DNA of 10,621 bases, taken from contig CANRBU010000028.1 of the NCBI GenBank assembly GCA_947628925.1, positions 1-10,621 of the forward strand, given 5' to 3'. The position numbers and the translations under genes are program-made. Shown one piece after another: positions 1 through 7,367 of the stretch (position 1 is its first letter; every line of letters begins with the position of its first letter). Origin of the DNA: an uncultured Clostridia bacterium. Its GTDB lineage: Bacteria > Bacillota > Clostridia > TANB77 > CAG-508. The notes under the pieces were generated by a model, which saw nothing but the letters and a program-made list of their open reading frames with translations, was not told the DNA's origin and did not search any database.

Positions 1-275
1 AAAAATTACATAAAAGATGCAGTTATGCGGAATTGAAGAAAATCAAAAAGAAATAGAAGATGCTATAAAATCTAATTTAAAAGAAAATTGGAAAATTGAT
101 AGAATTTCAAAAATTGATTTAAGTATATTAAAATTAGCAATTTATGAAATAAGATATACTCGGAATTCCTTTTAAAGTCGCAATTAATGAAGCAGTAGAG
201 TTGGCAAAAAAATATGGAGAAGATACTTCAAAAACTTTTGTTAATGGAATTTTAGCAAGTATTGTAAAAACTTAA
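1..275 (+). CDS. nusB: NusB transcription antitermination factor, 3' part, with two +1 frame breaks at CGG codons
   Basis: NusB binds boxA RNA together with NusE (S10) and supports rRNA transcription antitermination. The window opens inside the gene. Three frames join into one NusB C-terminus: 1-27 reads KNYIKDAVM, 29-160 continues GIEENQKEIEDAI, then NWKIDRISKIDLSILKLAIYEIRYT, and 162-275 reads GIPFKVAINEAVELAKKYG up to FVNGILASIVKT and TAA. The family hallmarks (G(V/I)xEN, NWKxDRI, D..ILRLA.YE, IPxxVxINEA(I/V)ELAK, FVNG(V/I)L) occur in order with no gap or extra residue beyond the skipped base. The breaks lie at CGG 28-30 and CGG 161-163. Unshifted reading stops at TGA 34-36 or TAA 173-175. 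The frame is intact on both sides with conserved residues, which argues against simple decay. xseA follows after 28 bases, a common clostridial order. The family call is firm; how the frame is kept is open. Confidence 0.93.
28..31 (+). other. +1 frame break 1 at in-frame CGG-A (nusB)
   Basis: The upstream frame reads GTT ATG CGG AAT TGA. NusB homology continues one base later as GGA ATT GAA GAA (G-I-E-E). The glycine of this GI/GV-x-E motif is characteristic of NusB, so the residue inserted here is probably Gly from GGA. Skipping C28, or reading CGGA as one four-base codon, gives the same downstream frame. Confidence 0.85.
161..164 (+). other. +1 frame break 2 at in-frame CGG-A (nusB)
   Basis: The upstream frame reads AGA TAT ACT CGG AAT TCC TTT TAA. 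NusB homology (IPFKVAINEAVELAK) continues in the frame starting GGA ATT CCT at 162. NusB homologues usually carry an acidic residue before IP, so this site does not tell whether Gly or Arg is inserted. Confidence 0.87.
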
Positions 276-303
276 ATTTGCACAGGAAGGAAGCTATATA
301 GTA

Positions 304-1498
304 ATGAAATACGAAAATATGGCAATTACAGTAAGCCAATTAAATAGCTATATTAAAGAAAAATTGGCTAATGATGAATATCTAAGTAGTATATTAATTA
401 AAGGTGAAATTTCTAATTTTAAACATCATTATACAGGTCATATGTATTTTACACTAAAAGATGAAAAATCTTTAGTAAAATGTATAATGTTTAAAACATA
501 TGCAGAAAAATTAGATTTTACACCTAAAGATGGAATGAAAGTATTTATATTAGGTAGTGTAGCTGTATTTGAACGTGATGGTATTTATCAAGTATATGCT
601 CAAGCAATGCAAGAAGATGGGGTAGGAGCCTTATATAAAAAATATGAAGAATTAAAGCACAAGTTAGAGGAAAAAGGATATTTTGATGAAGCACACAAAC
701 AAAAAATTCCTAAAATGCCTAATGTAATTGGTGTTTTAACTTCTCAAACAGGTTCAGTTATAAAAGACATTATAAATGTTAGTACAAGGAGAAATCCTAA
801 TGTTAGGATCCGTCTATATCCAGTTCCTGTCCAAGGTCAAGATGCAAGTGAAAAAATTGCAAAAGGAATTGAATATATGAATGAAAATAAGTTAGCAGAT
901 GTTTTGATATTAGCTAGAGGAGGAGGTTCTTTAGAAGATTTATGGCCATTTAATGAAGAAGAAGTTGCAACTGCAATTTATAATTCTAAAATACCAATCA
1001 TTTCTGCAGTAGGTCATGAAACTGATTTTACAATTTCAGATTTTACGGCAGACTTAAGAGCTCCAACGCCTTCTGCAGCAGCAGAACTAGCAGTTCCAGA
1101 TGTATATGAATTAAAGCAAAAATTGCGGAACATATCAAAATAGAATGAGAATAGCACTTAGTAAAAAATATGAAACCTTGCAATTAAGGTTACAAAAATG
1201 TATGGCAAGCTATGTTTTTAAAGAGCCAAAAAGAATGATAGAAAATAGATATATGTTAATTGATGGATATATCAAACGTATAGAAACAAAAATTAAAAAT
1301 AAAGAACAAGAGGAAAAAGCACATTATCTTACTGTATTGTCTAAATTAGATGCATTAAGTCCACTAAAAACTTTGACAAGAGGATATGCAATTGTAGAAC
1401 AAAATGATACAATTATAAAAACTGCAAATAACTTAAAAACAGGTGATGAGGTAAATTTAAAATTTGTTGATGGTTCAAAAAAAGCAAAAATCCAATAA
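304..1498 (+). CDS. xseA: Exodeoxyribonuclease VII large subunit, with one +1 frame break at a CGG codon
   Basis: This is the catalytic large subunit of exonuclease VII, which degrades single-stranded DNA to oligonucleotides together with several XseB subunits. Residues 1-100 form the OB-fold (ILIKGEISNFK, GHMYFTLKD). The catalytic core follows: GVLTSQTGSVIKD (143-155), ARGGGSLEDLWPFN (204-217), SAVGHETDFTISDF and RAPTPSAAAE. D155, R205, H238 and D241 match residues known to matter in the E. coli enzyme. The frame changes at CGG 1126-1128 (codon 275). Reading GGA from 1127 gives KLGTYQNRMRIALSKKYE, the helical region expected there, then TLTRGYAIV and the end. The joined product is about 397 residues, normal for the family. 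Without the shift a TAG at 1141-1143 stops it at 279, losing the C-terminal helical region. The start ATG 304 follows AGGAAGG (284-290) at a somewhat long distance. Confidence 0.95.
1126..1129 (+). other. +1 frame break 3 at in-frame CGG-A (xseA)
   Basis: The upstream frame reads AAA TTG CGG AAC ATA TCA AAA TAG. Skipping one base at CGG gives TTG GGA ACA TAT CAA AAT AGA ATG, that is L-G-T-Y-Q-N-R-M. This runs directly into the rest of XseA in the frame starting at 1127. The hexamer CGGAAC is almost the same as CGGAAT at the two nusB sites. Confidence 0.87.
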
Positions 1499-1534
1499 AG
1501 TTATATTTGTACCAAAGAAAGGAATGTGAATATA

Positions 1535-2014
1535 ATGGAAAAAAGTACCAAAATATTAATTGGAATATTTATAGTTCTTATTATTTCACTAGTAGGCTAT
1601 TTAGGATATATCTTTTTAGATGACAAAAACAGTGAAGAGTTAGATACAAATACTGTTAATAATGTAGAAGAACAAAACACCATAACAGACGAAAATACCA
1701 CAAACACTACTAATACAACTACAGAAAATTCAATTAACCAAAACACTGTAAATACAAACACAACACCTACAAGTACGGCACCTACAGTAGTTGGAAAAGA
1801 AGAAAAAGAAAGTACAGAACAAAGTGGAACAGAAAACCCTGAGCAAACAGCAATTGATTTTGCAAAGGAAAGATGGGGAGAAACAAGTAGTAGTTATAAT
1901 TTTGTTGTAGAAAAAGTGGAAGGAAATGTTTACCATATTGCAGTTATATCAAATACAATTACAATAGCATATATGGATGTTAATTTAGAAACAGGAGAAA
2001 TAACAGAAACTTAA
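1535..2014 (+). CDS. Small membrane-anchored protein with Asn/Thr-rich linker and PepSY-like C-terminus
   Basis: I do not recognise a named family. With ATG 1535 as start the product has 159 residues. A single membrane helix spans about 6-28 (ILIGIFIVLIISLVGYLGYIF). A low-complexity Asn/Thr/Glu linker (about 30-103) follows, then a short C-terminal domain (104-159: TAIDFAKERWG, YNFVVEKVEGNVYHIAV, AYMDVNLETGEITE). Its ending resembles the 'DV.TG.I' strand of PepSY-type domains, so it is probably exported and held at the outer face of the membrane. ATG 1535 is preferred because AAAGGA at 1518-1523 sits 11 bases upstream; the in-frame GTG 1526 is too close to that site. The gene lies between xseA and xseB, which normally adjoin, and its link to them is unknown. 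The gene is real; the function is not assigned. Confidence 0.8.
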   Translation: MEKSTKILIGIFIVLIISLVGYLGYIFLDDKNSEELDTNTVNNVEEQNTITDENTTNTTNTTTENSINQNTVNTNTTPTSTAPTVVGKEEKESTEQSGTENPEQTAIDFAKERWGETSSSYNFVVEKVEGNVYHIAVISNTITIAYMDVNLETGEITET

Positions 2015-2034
2015 GCTATAGGAGGAATAATAAT

Positions 2035-2253
2035 ATGAAACAGGCAAGCTTTGAAGAAAACATAGAACAACTTGAAAATATTGTTACAGAATTAGAAAAA
2101 GGTGAATTAAATTTAGAAGATTCTATGAAAAAATTTGAAACAGGAATAACAATATCAAAAAAATGCAACAAAATATTAGATGAAGCAGAAAAGAAAATTA
2201 CAATATTATTAAATCAAGATGGAGATGTAGAAGAAGAAGATTTCAAAGCATAG
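2035..2253 (+). CDS. xseB: Exodeoxyribonuclease VII small subunit
   Basis: This is the small subunit of exonuclease VII, a short helical hairpin that binds the extended C-terminal helices of XseA. The 72-residue product has the family pattern SFEENIEQLENIVTELEKGELNLEDSMKKFETGI, followed by a second helix with CNKILDEAEKKI and an acidic tail. The length matches the family (about 70-80). The start ATG 2035 is fixed by GGAGG at 2021-2025. It is 20 bases downstream of the small membrane-protein gene and about 540 bases from xseA, on the same strand, so co-transcription with xseA is likely. Confidence 0.95.
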   Translation: MKQASFEENIEQLENIVTELEKGELNLEDSMKKFETGITISKKCNKILDEAEKKITILLNQDGDVEEEDFKA

Positions 2254-2269
2254 AAAGGGATAATGGGGG

Positions 2270-2710
2270 ATGAACAATATAACAGGTTTTCTTCAAAATA
2301 AATATGTTATAGTACCATTTTTATTATGGTTTTTTATTCAAACATATAAAGTTGTATATGATTTAATTACCACAAAAAAATTTAATTTTAAAAGAATTTT
2401 AGGAGCTGGTGGAATGCCTAGCTCTCATTCTGCTGTTGTAGTCGGATTAGCAACTTTAATTGGAAAATATGAAGGTGTTAATTCAAGTGTTTTTGCTGTT
2501 TCATTGATTTTAGCTTGCGTTGTTATGTATGATGCAGCAGGTATTAGAAGAGCTGCTGGAAAACAAGCGAAATTATTAAATAAATTGATCGAAACACCAG
2601 GTTTAACAGGTGTAGAAGTATCAGAACGTTTAGTTGAAGTTTTAGGACATACCCCTATACAAGTTTTTGTTGGTGCATTAATAGGGTTAGTTGTAGGTTT
2701 AATAGTATAA
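2270..2710 (+). CDS. DUF212 / divergent PAP2 family membrane protein (YuiD-like)
   Basis: The 146-residue membrane protein belongs to the DUF212 family (B. subtilis YuiD type), described as divergent relatives of PAP2 acid phosphatases. Visible signatures are GAGGMPSSHSA (about 46-56), YDAAGIRRAAGKQAKLLN (about 87-104) and LGHTPIQVFVGALIG (about 125-139). Hydrophobic segments lie near residues 13-32, 56-66, 75-90 and 131-146. The SSHS motif resembles part of the PAP2 phosphatase signature, but enzymatic activity is not established for the family as far as I know. The start ATG 2270 follows AGAAAGGG (2253-2260) with 9 bases between. The gene lies 16 bases after xseB, in the same apparent operon. 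Confidence 0.9.
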   Translation: MNNITGFLQNKYVIVPFLLWFFIQTYKVVYDLITTKKFNFKRILGAGGMPSSHSAVVVGLATLIGKYEGVNSSVFAVSLILACVVMYDAAGIRRAAGKQAKLLNKLIETPGLTGVEVSERLVEVLGHTPIQVFVGALIGLVVGLIV

Positions 2711-2743
2711 AAATAATAAATAATGAAGAAAGGGTGATTTTAA

Positions 2744-4435
2744 ATGACAGATATTGAAATCGCAAGAAGTGTTGAACTAAAAAACATTACAGAAATCGCA
2801 AAAAAATTAGGAATTGGGGAGGATGAAATAGAACAATACGGAAAATACAAAGCTAAAATTTCTCCAAAAGTTTATGAAGACAGAAAAGACAAAGAAAATG
2901 GTAAACTAGTTTTAGTAACAGCCATAAACCCAACACCTTTAGGAGAAGGAAAAACAACAATTTCTATTGCAGTTGCAGATGGATTATCAAAAATCGGAAA
3001 GAAATCTATATTAGCCTTAAGAGAACCTTCTTTAGGACCAGTTTTTGGAATTAAAGGTGGTGCAGCAGGTGGAGGTAGAGTTCAAGTAGCACCAATGGAA
3101 GATATCAACTTACATTTTACAGGTGATATTCATGCAATAACAGCAGCTAACAATCTTCTTTCTAGTTTAATTGATAACCACATATATTTTGGAAATGAGT
3201 TAAAAATAAAAGAAGTAACATGGAAAAGATGTGTAGACTTAAATGATAGACAATTAAGAGTTGTTGAAACAGGTTTATCAGAAGAAAAAAATATTGTACC
3301 AAGAAGAGATGGATTTAATATAACAGTTGCTTCAGAGATTATGGCAATCCTTTGCTTAGCAACAGATATAGAAGATTTAAAAGAAAAATTAGGAAATATT
3401 GTTATTGGATATAATGAAGAAGGAAAACCAGTATATGCAAGAGATTTAAAAGCAGAAGGTGCAATGGCAGTTTTACTAAAAGATGCAATAAAACCAAATT
3501 TAGTACAAACTTTGGAACATACACCAGCTATTATTCATGGAGGACCTTTTGCAAATATTGCGCATGGATGTAACAGTATTATTGCAACAAAAATGGCTTT
3601 AAAACTAGGTGAATACACTATAACAGAAGCAGGCTTTGGTGCAGACTTAGGAGCAGAAAAATTCCTAGATATTAAATGTAGAAAAGCTAAAATAAAACCA
3701 GATGTAGTTGTTTTAGTTGCAACAATAAAAGCTTTAAAATATCATGGAGGAGTTCCAAAAGAGGATATTCAAAAAGAAAACAAAACAGGGCTAGAAAAAG
3801 GCTTAAAAAATCTTTTAACACATATTGATAACTTAAAAAATCGTTTTGGATTAAAAGTAATTGTTGCATTAAATCGTTTCCAAACTGATACAGATGATGA
3901 AATTGCTTTCTTAAAAGAAAAATTGGAAGAGAAAAATGTTTTACTTAGCTTAGTAGAAGGATGGGCAAAAGGTGGAGAAGGTGCAATAGATATTGCAAAC
4001 AAAATTGTAGACTTAACATCAAATACAGACTTTGTAAATGAATTCTCAATGGTAAGCAACGAAGTTAATTATATTTATCCATTAGAAGATGATATAAAAA
4101 CAAAAATAGAAAAGATTGCAACAAAAATATACCATGCTTCAGGTGTAGAGTTTACACAAGAAGCAATTACAAACATAGAAAAAATTCAAAACTTGGGTTA
4201 TAAAGAATTACCAGTATGTATTGCAAAAACGCAATATTCTTTGTCAGATGATCAAAAAAATCTAACTGATGAAGGTGATTATGTAATACATATTCGTGAT
4301 GTGGAATTAAAAGCAGGTGCTGGTTTTGTTGTTGCGCTTGCAGGAACAATCATGACAATGCCAGGACTTCCAAGAGTACCTTCAGCAGAAAGTATTACAA
4401 TAGACAAAAATGGAGTAGTAGAAGGAATATTCTAA
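2744..4435 (+). CDS. fhs: Formate--tetrahydrofolate ligase
   Basis: This cytoplasmic enzyme makes 10-formyl-tetrahydrofolate from formate, THF and ATP, feeding purine synthesis and, in acetogens, the methyl branch of the Wood-Ljungdahl pathway. The 563 residues match the usual full length of about 555-560. The ATP-binding loop TPLGEGKTT is at 64-72. The long family signature REPSLGPVFGIKGGAAGGG is at 93-111, followed by VQVAPMEDINLHFTGDIHAITAANNLL. The C-terminus ends with the conserved GFVVALAGTIMTMPGLPRVPSAESI. AGAAAGGGTG (about 2727-2736) precedes ATG 2744. The reading frame is intact and contains no CGG codon. In many clostridia folD lies near nusB and xseA; here the folate gene is fhs. 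An inverted repeat before gpr may end some of the transcripts. Confidence 0.98.
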   Translation: MTDIEIARSVELKNITEIAKKLGIGEDEIEQYGKYKAKISPKVYEDRKDKENGKLVLVTAINPTPLGEGKTTISIAVADGLSKIGKKSILALREPSLGPVFGIKGGAAGGGRVQVAPMEDINLHFTGDIHAITAANNLLSSLIDNHIYFGNELKIKEVTWKRCVDLNDRQLRVVETGLSEEKNIVPRRDGFNITVASEIMAILCLATDIEDLKEKLGNIVIGYNEEGKPVYARDLKAEGAMAVLLKDAIKPNLVQTLEHTPAIIHGGPFANIAHGCNSIIATKMALKLGEYTITEAGFGADLGAEKFLDIKCRKAKIKPDVVVLVATIKALKYHGGVPKEDIQKENKTGLEKGLKNLLTHIDNLKNRFGLKVIVALNRFQTDTDDEIAFLKEKLEEKNVLLSLVEGWAKGGEGAIDIANKIVDLTSNTDFVNEFSMVSNEVNYIYPLEDDIKTKIEKIATKIYHASGVEFTQEAITNIEKIQNLGYKELPVCIAKTQYSLSDDQKNLTDEGDYVIHIRDVELKAGAGFVVALAGTIMTMPGLPRVPSAESITIDKNGVVEGIF

Positions 4436-4458
4436 AAATAAACATGTATATAAACATT

Positions 4459-4497
4459 AAAAATGAGCAACCTAATAAAAAAAGGAGGCTCATTTTT
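4459..4497 (+). promoter_or_regulatory. Hairpin with the gpr Shine-Dalgarno in its loop; possible attenuator
   Basis: A perfect 10-bp inverted repeat, AAAAATGAGC (4459-4468) and GCTCATTTTT (4488-4497), encloses a 19-base loop. The loop ends in AAGGAG, and the last G of the Shine-Dalgarno starts the right arm. The gpr ATG (4498) follows directly after the stem. CCT at 4471-4473 could pair with AGG at 4483-4485 and hide the site further. The right arm ends in five T's, so the element also resembles a weak intrinsic terminator for fhs. A regulatory role is inferred. Confidence 0.6.
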
Positions 4498-5433
4498 ATG
4501 TTAAATTTTAGAACAGACTTGGCATCTGAAAGAAGAGATTTGTATAAAAAAGCAAATCAAATTGAAGATGAAATTCAAGGAATTGAAAGTGAAAAAGAAG
4601 AAATTAATGAAAACTTGACAATTGAACGTGTTAAAATAATTAATCAAGAGGGAGAAAAAGCAATAGGAAAGCCAATTGGCAATTATATAACAATCGATAT
4701 AAAAAAATTAAAAATTGCACAAGATGAGGAAATACAAAAAGCATCAGAAGTTTTAGCAAATGAATTAAAAAAGATTATTGATTTGCATATAGATAAACAG
4801 GCTTCAGCACTAGTTGTGGGGTTAGGGAATATTTATGTCACACCAGATAGTTTAGGTCCAAAAGTTATAAATGAAATAGAAGTTACAAGACATGTAATAA
4901 AATATTTACCACAATATGTAGAGGAAGGAACAAGAGAAATTAGTGCAATTTCACCAGGAGTTTTGGGCACAACAGGTATTGAGACTTTGGAAATTTTAAA
5001 AGGAATTGTAGAACAAGTCCACCCTAATTTATTAATTGTTATAGATGCTTTGGCTTCAAGAAGTATTGAAAGAATTAGTAGTACAATTCAAGTTTCAGAT
5101 ACAGGTATTGTACCAGGTGCAGGTGTTGGAAATACAAGAGCAGAATTAAGTAAAAAAACATTAGGAATACCAGTAATTGCAGTAGGTATCCCAACAGTTG
5201 TTGAAACAGCAGTATTAGTTAATGATTGTTTAGATATATTAATTGAAAAATTACAAGATGAAGCTCAATCTAATGATATGTTAAATAAATTGAAAGAGAC
5301 AGATAATTATGAGGAGATTAAAGAAGCTTTAGTGCCAAATGATTATAATTTAATTGTAACTCCAAAAGAAATTGATGATTTAATAGAAAATATGAAAGAT
5401 ATTGTGTCAGAAGGAATAAATGGAAGTTTGTAA
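4498..5433 (+). CDS. gpr: GPR spore germination protease
   Basis: GPR is the endopeptidase that starts degradation of small acid-soluble spore proteins (SASPs) during germination. It is made as an inactive zymogen in the developing spore. With ATG 4498 the product has 311 residues, shorter than the roughly 370 of Bacillus. Family blocks are RTDLASERRDLY (5-16), VVGLGNIYVTPDSLGPKV (106-123), SPGVLGTTGIET (142-153), VIDALASRS (171-179) and DTGIVPGAGVGNTRAELSKKTLGIPVIAVGIPTVV. The N-terminal TDLASE resembles the SASP cleavage motif T-E-(F/I)-A-S-E, consistent with the known self-processing of the zymogen. AAGGAGG (4482-4488) with 9 bases to ATG 4498 decides the start over the in-frame ATG 4444, which has no such site. 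It lies 62 bases after fhs, behind a hairpin. Bacillus gpr is forespore-specific; I saw no clear forespore promoter here. Confidence 0.95.
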   Translation: MLNFRTDLASERRDLYKKANQIEDEIQGIESEKEEINENLTIERVKIINQEGEKAIGKPIGNYITIDIKKLKIAQDEEIQKASEVLANELKKIIDLHIDKQASALVVGLGNIYVTPDSLGPKVINEIEVTRHVIKYLPQYVEEGTREISAISPGVLGTTGIETLEILKGIVEQVHPNLLIVIDALASRSIERISSTIQVSDTGIVPGAGVGNTRAELSKKTLGIPVIAVGIPTVVETAVLVNDCLDILIEKLQDEAQSNDMLNKLKETDNYEEIKEALVPNDYNLIVTPKEIDDLIENMKDIVSEGINGSL

Positions 5434-5457
5434 AAATAAAAAAAATTATTAAAAAAG

Positions 5458-5486
5458 TTGCAAAAAAAAATCAGTTCATATATAAT
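5458..5486 (+). promoter_or_regulatory. Sigma-A-type promoter
   Basis: TTGCAA (5458-5463) and TATAAT (5481-5486) are separated by exactly 17 bases, a near-consensus vegetative promoter. It lies between gpr and the gene at 5564, leaving a leader of roughly 70 bases. Confidence 0.8.
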
Positions 5487-5563
5487 AGTGTTAGAAAAAG
5501 TAAAAGGAAAAACAAGCCTGAAAAACAAAACTTGTTACCTTGAAAGAAAGGATGGTAATAATT

Positions 5564-6364
5564 ATGGCAGAGAACGAAGAAAAAAATAAAACAGTAAAAG
5601 AAAGCAAAGAGGAACAAAAAAAGGATACTGTTAAAAAAGAGGAAATTAAAGCTGAAGTAAAAAAAGAGGCAGTAAAAAAAGAAGAAGTAAAAAAAGCACC
5701 TGAAAAACCAGTAGAAGAAAAGAAATTTGAACAACCTAAAACTGCAGAAACAAAAAAGACTACGACCGCAAAAGCAACAAAAGAACCAGCAAAACCAACA
5801 GGAAAAAAGAAAAATATAGCAGTAAGAGCAGTCGCAGTTGCGGTTATATTACTATTGGTAGTAGCTCTTATTTACATGGCTTTGCCATCACCAGCTAGAG
5901 CTTTACAACAAATGTTAACAAATTTTAAAGCTGGAAATTTTGAAAAAGTAGAAGAATTTGTTGACTATGATGAATTAATGGGTGATTCTATTTTATCACC
6001 AGATGATCAAGAACAATCAAAATTATTATTAAAGAATTTTCAATTTGCAGTAAAAAATGTATCACAAAAAGGAGATGTAGCAACAATAGAATTAGAAACA
6101 ACAAATATAAATTTTGAAGTTATAGTAAGAAATGCTGCAACAAAACTATTACAAAAATATTTTAATAGTGAAGATGCAGAAATAGAATCAATATTATTAG
6201 AAGAATTACAAAAAGAAGATATAGAAACAGTAACAACAACTCAAAAAATAACAGTTAAAAAACAAGATGGAAAATGGAAAGTAGAAGCAGATGATAATTT
6301 AAGAAATGCTATTTTCCCAGGACTAATGGAAACATTAGAAACATTAACAAGTGGAACATTCTAA
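5564..6364 (+). CDS. Single-pass membrane protein with Lys/Glu-rich cytoplasmic tail
   Basis: I do not recognise a named protein. The 266 residues have three parts. Residues 1-84 are a highly charged Lys/Glu/Ala/Thr tail with KKEEVKK-like runs. One membrane helix spans about 85-107 (IAVRAVAVAVILLLVVALIYMAL). An extracytoplasmic domain of about 155 residues begins PSPARALQQMLTNFKAGNFEKVEEFVDYDEL and ends TTTQKITVKKQDGKWKVEADDNLRNAIFPGL. The 'few residues, amphipathic helix, then QDGKWKV strand' plan resembles the DUF4878/DUF5105-type cystatin or NTF2-like domains of Gram-positive surface proteins; this is inference. ATG 5564 is chosen because AAAGGATGG (about 5548-5555) lies upstream at a suitable distance; the earlier in-frame ATG 5552 overlaps that site. 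It has its own promoter and a strong terminator, so it is probably a single-gene unit. Confidence 0.85.
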   Translation: MAENEEKNKTVKESKEEQKKDTVKKEEIKAEVKKEAVKKEEVKKAPEKPVEEKKFEQPKTAETKKTTTAKATKEPAKPTGKKKNIAVRAVAVAVILLLVVALIYMALPSPARALQQMLTNFKAGNFEKVEEFVDYDELMGDSILSPDDQEQSKLLLKNFQFAVKNVSQKGDVATIELETTNINFEVIVRNAATKLLQKYFNSEDAEIESILLEELQKEDIETVTTTQKITVKKQDGKWKVEADDNLRNAIFPGLMETLETLTSGTF

Positions 6365-6370
6365 AAAAGT

Positions 6371-6415
6371 ATCCAATTTAAGATTTTCTGAAGTCTTAAA
6401 TTGGATTTTTTATTT
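6371..6415. terminator. Bidirectional intrinsic terminator between convergent genes
   Basis: A perfect 13-bp inverted repeat, ATCCAATTTAAGA (6371-6383) and TCTTAAATTGGAT (6394-6406), has a 10-base loop. T6 and then ATTTT follow on the + strand. On the - strand the stem is followed by ACTTTTTTA. It can therefore end both the + gene stopping at 6364 and the - gene stopping at 6410. Confidence 0.92.
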
Positions 6416-7261
6416 TACTTTACTTGTGTTTTTATATAAATTACAAATAGGGCAATCTGTACATAATTCAGCACGTTTTTCAAAAATTAGAATTAATGTA
6501 TTTATAAATTCATCAAGAGAATGTTCAATAAGATGAATATACAATTTTTTAGGTAATAAATTTAACAAACTATTTAATAAATAATCATTAGAGGAAAAGG
6601 TAATATCAGATAAATATTTTGCATCTAAAAAATATTCTTGAATATCAATTAGATTTAAATTTTTATCTAATAAAATTGGTTTGTTTTTTAAATACACTAA
6701 GTGCAAACACTCTGTTTCCGAATTTTGTGAGTTTATATATAATTTTAATAAAGAAATAAATTCTAAATATTCTTTTTCAATCATAAATTCATTTACTGCT
6801 TTATCAACAATTTCATCTAAAATAGAAAAATAAGTTTGTAAACGAAAATAAATAAAACCAGTTAATATAATAGATTTATTTTCATTTAAATATGCAGAAA
6901 AAGCATTTGCTAAAAAAGTGAATTTCCTTTCAAAATAATGTGTAAAATCATCACAGCAAATATCAAAACAATTTTCTAGAATTTTTTTTCTTTCCAAACT
7001 ATCAAAATAAAAATAATTTTGCAAGATAATATTTTTCAAAAATGTTTCTTCTAACTCATCAATAACTAAGTAAGACAAAATATTTGAAATGCTATCTATA
7101 AAATTATTTATATGTGAACCTTTGTAATGTATAATAACATTATTATAGTGCCTAAATTGCTTTTGTGAAAAACAAACATTTTCCAAACCAGATGAATGTA
7201 ATTCGTTTAGTAGATATTGTAGTAAAGCTTCATTGTTTGTTTTTATACAGATGGACTTCAT
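6410..7261 (-). CDS. ytxC: YtxC-like putative sporulation protein
   Basis: The 283-residue protein matches the YtxC family, annotated as sporulation proteins in Bacillus and Clostridia without known biochemical activity. Recognisable blocks are the central NENKSIILTGFIYFRLQTYFSILDEIVDKAVNEF (about 126-159), then MIEKEYLEFISLLKLYINSQ, and the C-terminal LIFEKRAELCTDCPICNLYK. The three cysteines of CTDCPIC (about 266-272) might bind a metal; this is inference. No signal peptide or membrane helix is evident. The start at 7261 is supported by AGAAGGGAG (complement of about 7270-7279). The gene is separated from the upstream GH57 gene by a terminator, so it needs its own promoter in 7262-7340, where I saw no convincing -35/-10 pair. 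The family call is from memory of the motif order. Confidence 0.82.
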   Translation of the reverse strand: MKSICIKTNNEALLQYLLNELHSSGLENVCFSQKQFRHYNNVIIHYKGSHINNFIDSISNILSYLVIDELEETFLKNIILQNYFYFDSLERKKILENCFDICCDDFTHYFERKFTFLANAFSAYLNENKSIILTGFIYFRLQTYFSILDEIVDKAVNEFMIEKEYLEFISLLKLYINSQNSETECLHLVYLKNKPILLDKNLNLIDIQEYFLDAKYLSDITFSSNDYLLNSLLNLLPKKLYIHLIEHSLDEFINTLILIFEKRAELCTDCPICNLYKNTSKVK

Positions 7262-7340
7262 GCTAAAAAACTCCCTTCTAAACTAGTATCTACTAAACTT
7301 TTAAAGTTATACATTATCATATGAAAAAATACATAAAATG

Positions 7341-7367
7341 AAACTTGTCCCAATAAGGGACAAGTTT
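7341..7367 (-). terminator. Intrinsic terminator of the DUF4912-GH57 pair
   Basis: AAACTTGTCCC (7341-7351) and GGGACAAGTTT (7357-7367) form a perfect 11-bp stem with a 5-base loop. On the - strand the stem begins at the stop codon of the GH57 gene (7369-7367) and is followed by CATTTTATG, a weak T tract. It most likely ends transcription of the minus-strand pair before ytxC. Confidence 0.85.

Noticed and set aside
1..1498. nusB and xseA as pseudogenes
   Set aside because: The frames on both sides of each break are clean, carry all conserved motifs and join without missing residues. Three breaks in the same CGGA context are not what random decay gives.
4444..4497. Upstream ATG 4444 as the gpr start
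   Set aside because: It would place the strong AAGGAGG inside the coding region and add a tail not found in GPR. ATG 4498 is correctly spaced and begins with the usual RTDLA segment.
5511..5536. AACAAG...CTTGTT inverted repeat in the leader before 5564
   Set aside because: Only six base pairs with a 14-base loop in very AT-rich sequence; not enough to call a riboswitch or terminator.
6351..6536. Short + strand reading frame across the terminator
   Set aside because: It overlaps the end of the upstream gene, runs through the terminator stem and is antisense to ytxC, with no ribosome binding site.
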